Shown in pieces: positions 1 through 10,500 of a stretch of DNA of 64,000 bases. Each line of letters opens with the position of its first letter. The first letter of the stretch is position 1. The notes under the pieces are model-generated. The model did no database searches and was not told the origin of the DNA. It worked only from the letters and a program-made list of their open reading frames with translations. This stretch comes from Anisus vortex. Taxonomy: Eukaryota > Mollusca > Gastropoda > Planorbidae. The translations under genes and the position numbers were made by a program. The stretch is taken from the NCBI GenBank assembly GCA_949126835.1, contig OX421502.1, positions 40,943,473 to 41,007,472 on the forward strand. The letters are read 5' to 3'.

Positions 1-202
1 CCTCTAGCCTCCAGCAAGAAGAAATACTGACTTCTAATAAAAATAACACTATCTATGAATCCTGATTTAACGAGTCATAACATTTCTCACATCACTACAT
101 ATATGGGCCTTGCGTCCAGGATTATGAACAATCATAATTCACTCTGTGACATATATGAAGGCTTGTTATAGAATTATCATTGACCATGCAACAACTACTT
201 AC

Positions 203-3200
203 CAGGATGACATAACAAAAGGCAAGAATGTCCACAGGCAGGCTGGAGTTTACGGCCGCATACTGCCCCACAGGAGTGTGGTACTAGCCAAGGGTCAAAC
301 TTTGGGTTCTGGACTTTACCACAGAAACAATGGTAAGTCGTTGGGCAGTCATTCTGGGAATATTCATGTCTGCACTTGGGGCTGCAAACATCAGACATTC
401 TTCAAGTCAATAAATTTTAAAAATCTTACAAAATGGATATTTCTGTGTAAAACTTAATGGTTCAACAGAACAGATAGAACAAGAAAAACAGTTAAAACTA
501 ACACAACATAATCAAATTATGTGTCGTACGACACTAGATTAAAACCGCCCAAAATAGTATATTTGTTTAACAAATAAACACTAGTGCAACAAAGAGATAC
601 TAGTGCAACAAAGAGATACTAGTGCAACAAAGAGATACTAGTGCAACAAAGAGATACTAGTGCAACAAAGAGATACTAGTGCAACAAAGAGATACTAGTG
701 CAACAAAGAGATACTAGTGCAACAAAGAGATACTAGTGCAACAAAGAGATACTAGTGCAACAAAGAGATACTAGTGCAACAAAGAGATACTAGTGCAACA
801 AAGAGATACTAGTGCAACAAAGAGATACTAGTGCAACAAAGAGATACTAGTGCAACAAAGAGATACTAGTGCAACAAAGAGATACTAGTGCAACAAAGAG
901 ATACTAGTGCAACAAAGAGATACTAGTGCAACAAAGAGATACTAGTGCAACAAAGAGATACTAGTGCAACAAAGAGATACTAGTGCAACAAAGAGATACT
1001 AATGCAACAAAGAGATACTAGTGCAACAAAGAGATACTAGTGCAACAAAGAGATACTAGTGCAACAAAGAGATACTAGTGCAACAAAGAGATACTAGTGC
1101 AACAAAGAGATACTAGTGCAACAAAGAGATACTAGTGCAACAAAGAGATACTAGTGCAACAAAGAGATACTAGTGCAACAAAGAGATACTAGTGCAACAA
1201 AGAGATACTAGTGCAACAAAGAGATACTAGTGCAACAAACAGATACTAGTGCAACAAAGAGATACTAGTGCAACAAAGAGATACTAGTGCAACAAAGAGA
1301 TACTAGTGCAACAAAGAGATACTAGTGCAACAAAGAGATACTAGTGCAACAAAGAGATACTAGTATAGATGTACGTCAAAATGAGGGAGAAACAATCTTT
1401 TGTTAAAAGAATAAAAACAATAAATAAAAAAAAACAAGAAGAAAAAAAAGAATTAAAAAAAAAAGCAGCAAGGGAAAACCCAGAAGGACCAAAAATCATA
1501 ATTTGCAAGCATTTTAAAAGGAAGACCACTCTAATTATTTTTTTAATGGCGATCCAGTTTATAACCTTAACTTAATTAGTAATGGGTTTATTTAAAAAAA
1601 ACAAAAAACAAATTAAGCAATATAGTTTAAATAATATAAATATCTTTCTGAGGACGTTTCCAATTGCTGTATTAAATATTTTGTCCTGATATTTTAAATG
1701 TTTAGGAAATAAATAAATCATCAATGAGTTTGTTTATATATATATATATAAGATTCAGTGTACAATGTTTTAAAATGTAATGACTACCATCCCTGCTGAA
1801 CTCACCAATGCCAGGATATAGGTGCACTTGGCTTGTCTTGAACAAATTCCCCAGAACTATACTGTTTCTGATAGACTCCTTCCTTCACCCATTTTTGTAT
1901 ACATGTAATGTGAAACATACAATAACAGCCATAACAATTCCAGATCTAGAGAGAAAAAACAACCAAATTATTTAATGACAAAAACATATTTTTGTCGTAG
2001 TTCAGCTGTTAGCAACCATTGCACAGTTCAATTTCAGTTATTAACAAACTGGTAGCTATAATCACTAAACTTACTAAAGTCTACATTTACAAAGAAAATG
2101 TGAAAATGAGTTGTTGTGTAAAAGAACAAAACTGACTGTGGTTGCTTTATAAGACTACTGGGTGTAGATGCTTTAGAAGACTACTGAGTGTGGTTGCTTT
2201 ATAAGACTACTGACTGTGGTTGCTTTATAAGACTACTGAGTGTGGCTGCTTTTATAAGACTACTGGGTGTGGCTGCTTTTATAAGACTACTGGGTGTAGA
2301 TGCTTTAGAAGACTACTGGGTGTGGCTGCTTTATAAGACTAAGCCTCAAGTACTAATTCCATGATGTTACTAATTGGTGACAAAAGAAATCAGAATAAGG
2401 ATGAGCTAATCAGACAGACACATAGATGGACTGAAGAAACATAAAGGACCAATGAAAAACAAAACTAATTAAAAATTATAAATAGTTTTAAATAAAACTT
2501 GCAGTAAAGCCAAATTTAAAACCACCAAAAGCAGCTGTACCTTCAGGAGGGGGGGGGAGGTTTTTAACTGGTTTTAATTATGAACATTATTGACAAATTT
2601 AAAATGAAAAAAAAAACTAACCGCTTCATCCTTTTTAATAGTTTCAATACACACAAGACAAGCTGAAGTTCCAGACCTGAATGAATGCAACAACTTCTCT
2701 TGAGCAGAGTGTACATCAGTTCGACTGCCAGAATCTAGACATTTTAAAAATCCAATTTTACTCTAGAACAAACAAACATTGACGGCAACAACAGGTCAAG
2801 TACTTTGTATATTGGGGAGAGGGGGTAGGGATGGGCTTACCGAATGTTTTAGCATAAGACTGAAAGACACCATCGAGTACTAGACTTCCAATGTCTTCTT
2901 CATCCTCAGAATCCTCCAGTTCAGCTTCAGTGTTAGGTAAATGACGCTGTGCAGATTCCATGTGCTTGCTACGTGCTACAGCAAACATTTCCTCCACAGA
3001 CTTCAAGGCTGTCATTTGGTGGAAACAAAAAAAATAATTCAAAAGATCCACTATTTAATATTCAGTCGATTTAAGTATCGCGTCGGACCAAACTGATCCA
3101 TAGGACCGGTGAACCAGCGTTAACCAGTTTCTGGGCATACTAAGGGATTGTGTGGCCAGCACAATGGGTTATGCATCAGAGCTGGGTAGACTCAGGAACA

Positions 3201-3576
3201 CCCTTTAGTCCAGGGAACAAATATGAACCTTTACCAGAATTGAAACCCAAGACTTTTGATACGCCAGCTGAACGCGCTGCCAGTCGGCCACAGTGTCCCA
3301 TATTGCAATAGTTTTATAAAGACCCCCTCCCCCCAAAAAGAAAAGAAAATTTGCCTTACATGATTCTAAAGGACTGTCAGCACAAGGACTGGTAGGGCTG
3401 GCAACAGTTAGTCCATTAGTTGATGAAGCTTTCAGGCCTGGTCTTACAGGAGGCGTTCCATTTTCTGTTTGAAACTGCCTACGCTGAGGTGCTACAAGAT
3501 TAGCTGCTGTTGGAGTTCTGGTTCCTCTTCCCCTACCTCGTCCATGGAGATATATTGGCGGAGTTGACATTGTCAA
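203..3576 (-). CDS. NFXL1: NFXL1-like NF-X1-type zinc finger protein, 5' exons (partial)
   Basis: Five coding exons read on the minus strand: 3576-3360 (ATG at 3576), 3008-2841, 2734-2622, 1945-1806 and 381-203. All junctions are GT-AG and the frame is continuous, giving about 272 residues; the gene continues past the left edge. The N-terminus is Gly/Arg-rich and low complexity, followed by an acidic Glu/Asp stretch (exon 2). A RING/PHD-like finger then begins with [10 protein letters not shown] (exon 3), continues through [12 protein letters not shown] (exon 4) and ends at the exon 4/5 junction with WHCPKCR. Exon 5 adds [19 protein letters not shown] and [12 protein letters not shown], the start of the NF-X1 zinc-finger series. 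This order matches NFXL1, a nuclear or membrane-associated NFX1-family protein. The original NFX1 lacks the FDPW-type context, so NFXL1 is preferred. Introns hold a SINE and two minisatellites. Function beyond the family assignment cannot be read here. Confidence 0.93.
581..1364. repeat. 19-bp minisatellite, about 41 copies, in NFXL1-like intron 4
   Basis: The unit ACTAGTGCAACAAAGAGAT is repeated head to tail with almost no variation (single changes near 1003 and 1239). Such homogeneity suggests recent expansion or ongoing conversion. Confidence 0.97.
2115..2345. repeat. Degenerate ~25-bp tandem repeat in NFXL1-like intron 3
   Basis: About eight copies of a unit like GCTTTATAAGACTACTGGGT, variable in length by one or two bases (TTTATAAG versus TTTAGAAG). 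Confidence 0.85.
3077..3295 (-). mobile_element. tRNA-derived SINE, minus orientation, in NFXL1-like intron 1
   Basis: The reverse complement starts with a tRNA-like head (A-box-like GGCCGACTGGCAGCG, then GGGTTTCAATTC as a B-box-like block near 3240). It continues through a body shared with the copies near 18.1, 19.2, 26.9 and 37.3 kb (TGTCCTGAGTCTACCC, CCCTTAGTATGC, ACTGGTTCACCGGTCC). It lies wholly inside an intron. Confidence 0.8.
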
Positions 3577-4099
3577 TAAACTTTAGTTTTATTTTGCCTG
3601 GAAAATAACACATTAATTTAGGCAATTAGGCAATGAACTTTTATTTTTATAAGTGAAATATTTTTTGGTGTAGCACTCTACTATAGAATTAAATGTTCTA
3701 AGTATTATAACTCCTAAGGTAATGTTAATATTCATTCCTGAAATGTTTCTATACTTTTAGATTTCACTTCAGCCTCACCATAAATATCAAGCAGAGGCCC
3801 TGCATCAACCTGTGGCAGGTACAATGTAAGCAGAACTGGGAATCAGGGTGAGAGAGAATACAGTTACATATGGCTGATAAATTCACATATCTTGGCAGTA
3901 TTCTGAGTATACTAGCACACTCTGATATTGAGGAGGTATGGAAAATGTTTGGAAGATAAAAAGACTGAGTACAGCCACCAAATGACTACCAACCCTTCCC
4001 TAGTTGAGGGAAAAATGGACAGTCTATAACAGGCATGCCAACAGGGGCAAAGCCAGGATTTTTTTCCAGGGTGGACTGAAATTTTGCATTACAAGCATT

Positions 4100-4290
4100 T
4101 ATCAATTTTTTACGTGAATTGCTCCATAGGGCTGGAGAACCAGCGGTCACCAGTTTTTGTGGCCATTGCATACTAGGGGATTTTGTGGCTAGCACAATGC
4201 CCAGTAGCCTTTTACTTTTCCCCAACTAATGTCAGGTACCCATCAGAGCTGGATAAATTTAGGTACACTCTCTAGACCCATGAAAGATTT
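4100..4290 (-). mobile_element. SINE fragment inside the MITE
   Basis: Shares the SINE body seen elsewhere (CCATAGGGCTGGAGAACCAG, GGCCATTGCATACTAGGGGA, CCCAACTAATGTCAGGTACC). The tRNA-like head is missing, so it is truncated at its 5' end. Confidence 0.75.
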
Positions 4291-4324
4291 TTTCAGGATC
4301 AGGATGGCTGGAGAGCCCTTGTTG

Positions 4325-4576
4325 GCTGCCTATGTTCCTAGAAGGGTAATTGGCATTAGTAAGTAGGCTGCCTATGTTCCTAGAAGGGTAATTGGCATTA
4401 GTAAGTAGGCTGCCTATGTTCCTAGAGGGGTAATTGGCATTAGTAAGTAGGCTGCCTATGTTCCTAGAAGGGTAATTGGCATTAGTAAGTAGGCTGCCTA
4501 TGTTCCTAGAAGGGTAATTGGCATTAGTAAGTAGGCTGCCTATGTTCCTAGAAGGGTAATTGGCATTAGTAAGTAA
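4325..4576. repeat. 42-bp tandem repeat, about 6 copies
   Basis: The unit contains AGGCTGCCTATGTTCCTAGA followed by AGGGTAATTGGCATTAGTAA; copies are almost identical. It lies inside the MITE at 4042-4800. Confidence 0.95.
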
Positions 4577-5214
4577 GTTTTAACCCTAATTATTGAACTC
4601 TTCTGTTAACCAATATTTTTTAATGCCACTTGACTTCAAGGTTTTATAGAATCCTATTTGCAAGGAGAGATTCAATCGTCGTGTTTTCTTTTCCGCACAA
4701 ATTAAAACATTTCAGACGCAAACAAATATTTTTGTAAACTGTCAGGGGGGGGGTGGAGGCTTAGCCCTTTAGCTCCCCCTATCCTGTGGCTTCGTCCCTG
4801 CATGCCACAAAAAAAATCAAATCCCTGCCAACTACCTCTGCAATCTGCAGAAATAATGATGGAAGACAAAGTTCCAGATAAGGAATGTTAGGTTAAAATA
4901 AAAGACAATATATGTTATGCAATTAAGCTACCAAAGTAGTGCTTTATTGGTCACTTGGCCCCACTTCAATATACATGTTTTTGTTTAAGCTATTTAATTT
5001 TTTTTTGTGATTGATACATTAAGTTTCTTTTTGATAAGTTCTTAAATTGAGAGGTACATCTACTAACCTCTTTAACTAACATTCATGATTCACAGGCATA
5101 GTGCCATATGACATAATATAGGCTACACTATCATATAGGCCTACTAATACACTTCAATGACCAATGCCAATGACTTCATTCTTATAGTTTATAGGCCTAA
5201 TTATATTATAGTAA

Positions 5215-5600
5215 TAGAAAACCATGAACAAATGAAGAACTGTACACTCTGTACGAGGATCCAACGGTGGTAGCTGAGATAAAGAAGGGTAGATTGACTC
5301 TGAGGTGGCCAGGCCACTTGGAAAGAATGACAGACGCAGAGCAGCCAGAACAGTAGGCTTACATCACCAGAGACCAAAAGGAAAGAGGCTCAGGGGCAGA
5401 CCAAGACAAAGATGGCTCGAAGCTATAGAGTCAGATCTACAAAATCGTGGTGTGCGGGCTTGGCGAAGGAAGGAGGTGGTGGAGCAGGCCCTACAAAGCC
5501 CTACATTCTACATTACATAGTCTCCATAGTAGGCCTACATGGGATGGGCTGTAGCGCCACCAATAGGCCATCCCATAGGGCATGATAGGGATGGATGGAT
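5215..5600 (+). mobile_element. LINE fragment, reverse-transcriptase C-terminal end
   Basis: Conceptual translation over two frames gives ELYTLYEDPTVVAEIKKGRL, then RWPGHLERM, then RLRGRPRQRWLEAIESDL with a Trp/Arg-rich tail. That order (GHLxRM, then GRPRxRW, then D-L) is typical of the C-terminal part of endonuclease-type LINE ORF2 proteins. Internal stops and a frame change show decay. The sequence ends in a repetitive GGGATGG-rich tail. Confidence 0.75.
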
Positions 5601-5609
5601 AGAAAACCA

Positions 5610-6600
5610 TACTGTAAAAATAGGAAGAGAATGAATTATATTTATAGGACCCAAACTATAATAATACAAATGTAAATTACAATTATTAACAAAAATATTT
5701 GATAATTAGGGATATTGATTGCCGAATATTTGCATCTAACTCAGAAAACTGCAATTTTTGGCAATAGTGAAAAAGTCGGGACTCCGTCATTCCGTCATGC
5801 ATGAATGAGACAAAATTTACAAATACTCAATATTTAATTTAGTCACTGGCGTAATTCAGCTGTCTTGGTTTACCGTTACTCATTTTCAAGGGAAAAAATA
5901 ATAAGAAAACATTGCTACAAATATTTATAGGCCATCTTTATCTTACAAAAATAAAAAGGTGTCTGCTATTTACAACCATCTTTTATTAGTTTGCGTGTAA
6001 AAAGGAAACTTATTTATTAGCCAGATTAGAAAAGGAAAACGGTTTTGCTCTAGGCCTAATTACATAATTCAAAAAAAGATTTTGAACACGAGTTTTAGAT
6101 AGTGATATTTTGTTTTGAAAAAGTCTATCCCATCAAAAAAAGTCAAACAAAATTATAATTTCATATATAGTTTTAACAACAATACTTAGCGTTATTATTT
6201 AAAAAAAAATAAACATGGTATTTTTCAGTTACAAACAGGCAGTCAAACTGGCAGACAAACTGCCCAACTTTTATTGAAAAAGCGTCTATAGATGCACTGT
6301 ACTTCCGGAATACGTTTAAACAAATCTAATATATTTTACAAGTGACAGTAAATTGAAAAATCGTGTGCAGGTAGGCTTAAACAAAATCATTGTACATTTT
6401 TTATCTCATACCCGCCACGGCTTATTACGTGGCATATACGATGATATTCATAAAACAATTAAGAACCTTTTTTAACTTATTACTATGACAAAAAAAAAAA
6501 AATCGGCGACAAATGTCAAAATCATTCAAAATAATTTGAAAACGTAATTTTCAATTTTGTGATTAGGCCTTTAGAGTGGCTTTAGTTAGGCTATACTATT
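5610..6600. other. AT-rich intergenic sequence, nothing recognised
   Basis: No coding exon, repeat array or terminal inverted repeat was found. The start codon of the plus-strand CEP44-like gene lies in an exon preceded by a splice acceptor, so an untranslated first exon and promoter may lie in this stretch or up to 7.5 kb, but I cannot locate them. Confidence 0.4.
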
Positions 6601-6609
6601 ATATTTTTA

Positions 6610-6735
6610 CCATCATTTAAAACATTAATAAAAATTGAAGACTAGACTCGGACCACGGATGAGCGTAGGACGCAATAATCTTCTTTATAGAAGGATTCGA
6701 GCGTCGCTGTAATGTATAAGATTTTATAAGATAAC
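6610..6735 (+). mobile_element. LINE 3' tail with conserved stem-loop
   Basis: Matches the 3' end of the LINE at 28.05-31.3 kb: CATTTAAAACATTAATAAAA, then GGACCACGGATGAGCGTAGG, then GACGC-AATAAT-CTTCT and AGAAGGA, ending in TAATGTATAAGAT. This is the 5'-truncated tail only. Confidence 0.8.
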
Positions 6736-6749
6736 CAAAACTCCTGCAG

Positions 6750-6835
6750 GGCGGCAGGGATCGGATGGCGGCAGGGCTAGAACCCGGACCGTTTTGGTTG
6801 ACAGTCCGGTGAACTAACCACGCCCACAGGACCAG
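6750..6835 (-). mobile_element. tRNA-like sequence (probable SINE head)
   Basis: On the minus strand, GTGGTTAGTTCACCGG resembles an A box and GGTCCGGGTTCTAGCC a B box, with about 28 bases between them. There is no convincing cloverleaf stem set, so it is read as a tRNA-derived repeat head and not a functional tRNA gene. Confidence 0.5.
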
Positions 6836-7164
6836 CGGGCCTCTCTTCTTAGTACTTATTAAAAGTTACTAGAACAACAGTATAAAACACTACTAGTAAC
6901 TAGCCTTACTATTACTACTATAGTATAGAAAAGTAACTGCTGGTTAGGCCCCTACTAGTAATTAGTAGACTGAATAGGCCTAATAATTTTTGTAGAGAGT
7001 ATAGACATATCACATATGGTTTAGTGATTTAACTATTACTATATTGGCAAGTATTGGTGTTACTTTTGTCAGTTGCGACACTAGTAACTAGCCTAGGTAC
7101 TAATGAACCTTGCAACTCTTTTCTGAAGTTGTATTCTACGTTATGGTTATGCCAAATTAAGATA

Positions 7165-7400
7165 GCCCTCAACCAGCATTACAAGACAGTCCATCACATG
7201 GGACCTGCAAGGCAAGACAGGCCCTCACTTGGAACCTGCAAGGCAAGAGACCAAAAATGACCTGGAGACAGGAAGACACCATCATGAAGGGAGCAAACTG
7301 GAGGCAGCTGTTGTCCACTGTAGAGACTTGCCCAGGACCAGGATGCATAGAGAGATTTTGTTTGTTGCCCATGTCCCAGAGGGGAGCAGGCGATGTTGAT
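7165..7400 (+). mobile_element. LINE fragment, reverse-transcriptase C-terminus
   Basis: One frame reads ALTWNLQGKRPKMTWRQEDT and then WRQLLSTVETCPG, the pattern (W-GKR---TWR---W--L) of the C-terminal tail of a LINE ORF2. The usual copy has an intact DR-W block here, so this piece is degenerate. It ends close upstream of the CEP44-like start exon. Confidence 0.65.
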
Positions 7401-7588
7401 AATTAAATACCAAATTAAATTTCCTTGATTAAGATACTTTTAAATGTGACTATCAACTAATATGTGGAGCAAATGTTTTGTAAATATTTTATATTTTAAA
7501 TAATTCACTAAATTGAAATAGGCAAATATATGTAAGAAATTTAAAGTAAAACTTTAAAATTTCAGGTCTTTCAGATCTGACATTAAAA

Positions 7589-10500
7589 ATGTCAACTGGC
7601 GATATTAAAAATAATATTAAACAACTTCAACACGAGTTAAAGGCAGCAAAGTTTCCCCTGGCAGTAGATGTAGATGGGTAAGTGGCTGAAATATTTTCTA
7701 ATGCTGTATGATCTCTCTATTGACATTCTTGCATGAATGAGGTTAAACATTTATTGAATGAGTCAGGCCTTTTCACTTATAGAAATTTCTTACAATACAG
7801 GAATGCTTGTAAATCTTCTAGTTGAATGGTTTACAACCTTTATTTCCCCTACTCCTTGATTTAGCATATATTGCTTATAAAAATAAAAAAGTTCTCCCAG
7901 GCCTCATAAAATCTACCCCAGGTTGTGAACCTGAGGTTTACAAAATTAAATTTTAAGGAGGGTTGTTAAAATTACTTGTAAATCTGATTGTCAGTTAAGA
8001 AAGCAATAACCAGTTTTGAAATCTGAAAGTACTAGTCAGTTTTGTTGGAGGTAATCTTTTACATATGGTTGCCTAAAATTGTATTCTTACTGAAAAAAAA
8101 ACATGAAAAAAAAACTTTGAATTTGTTCATAACATGTCATTGTAATCTCAAACAGCCCATGAATTTTCCAGTTCTGTATTATTTTTTAAAAGATTCATGA
8201 TGGATTCAAATGAATCAAGTCATTAAATGTTTTGCGAATGCTAAATAAAACATTGAACATTTTTCTTAAAATCCATGTTAGTGCTTTGATATATATAAAC
8301 AACACCATTTGAAGTTTCTAAGTCTAGGAAGAACGTTTTATTTCTGTTGGCTATTTTGATGTGTAGATAATCATTTTGAATTCATATTGCTACACACAAT
8401 AATAAGTTTTGAAAAGCAAAAATAATAAAGCTAATCTACGGTATATCCATTGAACAGGTAGTTAGGTATTTGTTCTCTAATTGATTCCTGTTAATATAAT
8501 ATAACAAGCTACATTGCCCGGCGTTGCCCGGGTGTGAAAAAAAAAGGACTGTCTGGGGTGCAGATAACAAATTTATAAACTACACTTACTGAATACTTTT
8601 AGGAAAGTAAATAAATATTGTAATAGGGTAAAAAAAATAGTCAAATATTTTTATTTAACAAAATCTATATTGCCTATAGATTTACAATGTATTTTGTTTT
8701 AAAAGTTTGAAAAATTAATTGTCGAAAAAAAAAAGGATAGTCTAACTGGAGAATCGAAGCCTTGTCGCCCGTATAGCAGTCCACTACGTTTACCACTGAG
8801 CTATCGAAGACACATGGCCGATGTGAAAAATTATTAGACGGTATATTGGGCTAGCCCTAGATAGGCCAGTGACACACGTGTTTTCAAATTGACCAATGGG
8901 GATCCTCGCGGGGCTTAACACTGTCTTTTTATATATATAGATATACCGGTATATCAGTAACTTTTATAGCCTGGTGTAATAGAATCAATTATTACAAATT
9001 ATAAACAATTACACAAATTATCTTGTTAATATTTATTATTTAATTTCAGACTGCTGAAAGGTTCTCCAAAGGCTTACTTGGCTATTTATCACCATTTGTT
9101 TACAACATATAGTACAAAGCTGAACAAAGACATAGTCAATTCAAATAATGAGCTTTATGGCAAATCTGACATGAGGTTTATGGAGGCTGTTTATAAGGTT
9201 AGAATATGGGTTAATGTTTCTAATGTTAGAATATGGGTTAATGTTTCTAATGTTAGAATATGGGTTAATGTTTCTAATGTTAGAATATGGGTTAATGTTT
9301 CTAATGTTAGAATATGGGTTACTGTTTCTAATGTTAGAATATGGGTTACTGTTTCTAATGTTAGAATATGGGTTACTGTTTCCAATGTTAGAATATGGGT
9401 TACTGTTTCTAATGTTAGAATATGGGTTACTGTTTCTAATGTTAGAATATGGGTTACTGTTTCTAATGTTAGAATATGGGTTAATTCCTAGAATTGTAGG
9501 TAATGCATGTAAAAAACAATTTATACAAATTAATTGCTTTTTCCCTCCAGATTTTACGCGACATGTTTGATTATAAACCCCAGATCCACAGAGAACAATT
9601 TTTTTCTGAAGGTTTTGCCGAGAGAAAGTTGATAATGGCAACTGATGTATTACGTTTGGTTGGAAGCAAGTATAAACCGCTGAAATCATCCTCATTTAGA
9701 GTTACTACAACCAAAGAAGATCCTGTCTTGACCCAGAAAGTAAGTTCTTTAAAATTGTATTGGTACAAAGTCAGACATTCTTTGGTCACAGTACAAAGCA
9801 TGTCTGCCGCTAGTCTAACAGCAGTGTGTTCTTCTTCTTCATTGTACAGTGGAGACGCTGTTAGACCTGAGGAAAAAATCCACAATTTAAGAGTGATGCT
9901 CTGGGTTCAAAAGTGTGCATAACTACTTATAAATATTTTATAACATACAAACAAGAGTTATAAACAGACGACGAAGTATCATTGGAGGTATTTTGTCCAA
10001 TTCTTCAGTAATTATTTGAAAGCCGGCACAGAGGGGGCAGTGATGGAGGCTTGGTCCAGTGTGTTCCACAGTCTAATGGCTGACAGAAAAAAAAAAAATA
10101 TTTGTAAACATTTGTGCGTATGTATGGAACATACAGTTTGAGCCGATGACCTTGGAAAATGTTGTGAAAGTGTTCAGATTGAAACCCCCATAGTCTGAGG
10201 TCAAATCCAGGTTCAATGCCAGGGTTTCACTGATGGGTGTCACTGAGTAGGATTATGTGATATTTTAGTGCTGTTGGATGCAATTATCATGTCAGTGAAA
10301 TTCTTTATTTACAATACTGGGAATTTAAGACCATATCTTGGTAAAACTAAAACTAAACTTTCATTTGATTAAAGCTACTTTCATTTGATTAAAACTACTT
10401 TCATTTGATTAAAACTACTTTCATTTGATTAAAACTACTTTCATTTGATTAAAACTACTTTCATTTGATTAAAACTACTTTCATTTGATTAACGGTACTT

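Larger units (their letters stand above)
4042..4800. mobile_element. hAT-type MITE with 8-bp target duplication
   Basis: The left end starts CAGGGGCAAAGCCAGGA. The right end reads ATCCTGTGGCTTCGTCCCTG, whose reverse complement is CAGGGACGAAGCCACAGGAT. The flanks carry an 8-bp direct repeat, CATGCCAA (4034-4041) and CATGCCAC (4801-4808). CAGGG termini with an 8-bp duplication are characteristic of hAT elements. No transposase is visible; the interior holds a SINE piece and a 42-bp tandem repeat. A 186-bp relative lies at 41274-41459. Confidence 0.82.

Noticed and set aside
581..1364. CRISPR-like regular array
   Set aside because: Units are directly adjacent with no unique spacers, and the sequence lies in an animal intron. 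The same applies to the arrays at 20915-23235 and 45905-46645.
8740..8812. Functional tRNA gene on the minus strand
   Set aside because: A and B boxes are present but the acceptor stem and anticodon arm do not pair convincingly and it is embedded in a dispersed repeat. The heads at 6750-6835, 29030-29098 and 41879-41955 are rejected for the same reason.
9078..9695. Overlapping open frames of 64-184 codons on both strands
   Set aside because: They read through the 27-bp array, whose unit is a multiple of three without stops. Only the parts in exons 2 and 3 of the CEP44-like gene are coding.
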